Shown: positions 42,369 to 43,996 of the stretch, one piece after another
Numbering within the stretch: the first letter of the stretch is position 1
How the letters are laid out: every line of letters starts with the position of its first letter
From: Pseudomonadota bacterium
GTDB lineage: Bacteria; Desulfobacterota; Desulfovibrionia; Desulfovibrionales; Desulfovibrionaceae
Direction of reading: 5' to 3'
Length of the DNA stretch: 43,996 bases
Assembly (NCBI GenBank): GCA_023438245.1
Contig: JAEXRD010000142.1
Location: 1 to 43,996, forward strand
Notes under the pieces: generated by a model
Database searches by the model: none
The model's input: the letters and a program-made list of their open reading frames with translations, nothing else
What the model was told of the DNA's origin: nothing
Made by a program: the position numbers and the translations under genes

Positions 42369-42383
42369 GCATGCTCCGTGCCA
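42369..42383 (-). promoter_or_regulatory. Sigma54-type promoter for the unrecognised gene
   Basis: On the minus strand TGGCAC, five bases, ATGC: the GG and GC doublets have the required 10-base spacing; one base differs from TTGC. The leader to the start at 42277 is about 85 nt. A sigma54 activator is divergent next to it. Confidence 0.65.
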
Positions 42384-42445
42384 TCCTGAAATTGCGCTTG
42401 ATTTCAATTGGATATGCTGCCGAGCTGGAAAAAAGAGGGGTCTGC

Positions 42446-42462
42446 GGACGAAATTTGCGTCC
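42446..42462. promoter_or_regulatory. Candidate activator-binding inverted repeat
   Basis: GGACGAAATTTGCGTCC is an inverted repeat with an AT-rich centre (one extra base), about 63 bases upstream of the sigma54-type -24 box. It is suitably placed for the divergent activator. Confidence 0.4.
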
Positions 42463-42541
42463 CCCTGTGTTGACCTCCGGGGCGGGGCAGGGCAGATTCG
42501 CATCCGGGCCACCCGAACCGCTGAACCTGGGGTCATCCGAC

Positions 42542-43909
<1,368 letters not shown>

Positions 43910-43996
43910 AGGGGGGGCGGTCGCAAAGCGCGGCTTTTGCTCCCTGGGCATCGTCGGAATGCGGCGGCGGGCCGGGGCTGTACCGTAAAAGTACTA

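Overview
The window comes from a GC-rich, strictly anaerobic bacterium of the Desulfovibrio type. The evidence is a complete FlxABCD-HdrABC NADH/heterodisulfide reductase locus, a diheme fumarate reductase with two-subunit class I fumarase, many sigma54-dependent regulators and promoters, flagellar genes, and a probable selenocysteine codon. I cannot name the species. The first 58 bases are an uninterrupted C run that looks like an assembly artefact.

Layout. 79-3755: secreted thermonuclease-like protein and a convergent NarL-type two-component pair. 3867-5966: groES-groEL on the minus strand, then two terminators in series that may bracket a small RNA. 6196-11308: minus-strand operon valS, GNAT-cupin fusion, cobA-hemD. 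11425-13520: BPL-N protein, a guanidine-II (mini-ykkC) riboswitch with a Gdx-type SMR exporter, and an RRM protein. 13782-17656: flagellar cluster fliJ, motE-like, truA, fliD-like. 17910-21109: phosphoglycolate-phosphatase-like gene coupled to a multi-PAS sigma54 activator. 21126-27524: palindromic activator sites, a sigma54 promoter, a DctA-type transporter, frdCAB and fumarase alpha/beta, which together form a C4-dicarboxylate uptake and fumarate-reduction unit. 27878-34901: hdrCBA-flxDCBA in one tightly overlapping operon, which links NADH oxidation to reduction of ferredoxin and a protein or thiol disulfide. 34988-35635: no convincing protein, but a promoter, a dense set of stem-loops and a terminator, read here as a free-standing structured RNA of about 610 nt. 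35664-38236: nupC, ferredoxin-nitroreductase and EF-hand protein. 38414-38767: an AT-richer GIY-YIG-like gene.

38782-43909 is the most unusual region. A sigma54 activator with a GAFTDA loop is divergent from an unrecognised gene that has its own sigma54-type promoter. On the same strand follow a TusA-like protein, a DsrE-like protein, a TusA-OsmC fusion and a MetE-like methyltransferase. Both TusA-like domains keep the sulfur-carrier cysteine but have CG in place of CP. The OsmC domain has serine at both expected cysteine positions. The MetE-like gene has a single in-frame TGA at codon 219. After it the frame stays open for 188 codons that carry a complete His-Cys-Glu-Cys zinc set. A 7-bp stem with a 6-nt loop starting 19 nt after the TGA fits the bacterial SECIS pattern. 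I read this as a selenoprotein methyltransferase encoded with degenerate sulfur- or selenium-trafficking proteins: a candidate undescribed system.
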